Part shown: piece after piece, positions 63,992 to 64,000 of the stretch
Position numbering within the stretch: position 1 is the first letter of the stretch
Layout of the letters: each line of letters starts with the position of its first letter
Assembly: GCF_014595975.1 (NCBI RefSeq)
Contig: NZ_JABWGQ010000051.1
Location: 60,383-124,382 of the forward strand
Direction: 5' to 3'
Source of the DNA: Sphingopyxis sp. LK2115
Lineage (GTDB): Bacteria > Pseudomonadota > Alphaproteobacteria > Sphingomonadales > Sphingomonadaceae
Length of the DNA: 64,000 nucleotides
Program-made: the position numbers and the translations under genes
The notes under the pieces: model-generated
The model's input: only the letters and a program-made list of their open reading frames with translations
What the model was told of the DNA's origin: nothing
The model's database searches: none

Positions 63992-64000
63992 CGCCGAGTT

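Overview
The window is GC-rich alphaproteobacterial DNA. A member of the Sphingomonadales is most likely, and Sphingopyxis or a close relative fits best. This is inferred from gene content: class I lysyl-tRNA synthetase, a psp operon with extra PspB-like genes, ATP12/CrcB/RluC linkage, TonB receptors, class-specific regulators, and the recurrent intergenic 'TCGAGCGAAGTCGAG' and 'TTTCAGCATCC' type repeats. No ribosomal RNA lies in the window, so the genus is not proven.

Bases 1-55,000 look like ordinary, densely packed chromosome. In order: the 3' end of pspA with pspB, pspC and five small PspB-like membrane/coiled-coil proteins; sufE; an M20 peptidase; an SPFH-protein locus behind a 34-bp palindrome, followed by a ribbon-helix-helix protein; two divergent acyl-CoA ligases with a kappa-class isomerase and a crotonase (acyl-CoA degradation); crcB-rluC-small membrane protein-ATP12; a secreted nuclease; a winged-helix regulator; corA; tRNA-Val(UAC); acnA; a ferric-siderophore TonB receptor; a LacI regulator; a CHASE histidine kinase; a GST; tetR with a PF10118 hydrolase; the marR-emrA-emrB efflux operon with a perfect 22-bp operator; a DsbA-like oxidoreductase; an alpha/beta hydrolase; an M2 dipeptidase; a HerA-like ATPase; PilZ; lysyl-tRNA synthetase; a LOG-family protein; two cytochromes c; pheA; a CDP-alcohol phosphatidyltransferase; polA; purT with a chromosomal AAC(3)-I-like acetyltransferase; and ahpC-ahpF.

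From about 55,070 to the right end the character changes. A truncated kdpE-like response regulator marks the edge of a mosaic island. The island holds an intact two-gene module, an AAA ATPase followed 15 bases later by an 820-residue subtilisin-type (S8) protease. It is surrounded by broken genes: an imuA fragment still carrying an alphaproteobacterial LexA box, the 5' end of a DUF2840 gene, an intact ribbon-helix-helix gene, a parA lacking its Walker A end that is joined to a DUF736 gene lacking its 3' end, a PIN-like protein with a lost C-terminus, and an F420-reductase-like gene with an aberrant C-terminus. Several breakpoints can be placed to within a few bases. The protease-ATPase pair is the best candidate for an unusual system, plausibly a defence or conflict module. 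That role is inferred from gene types and setting, not shown.
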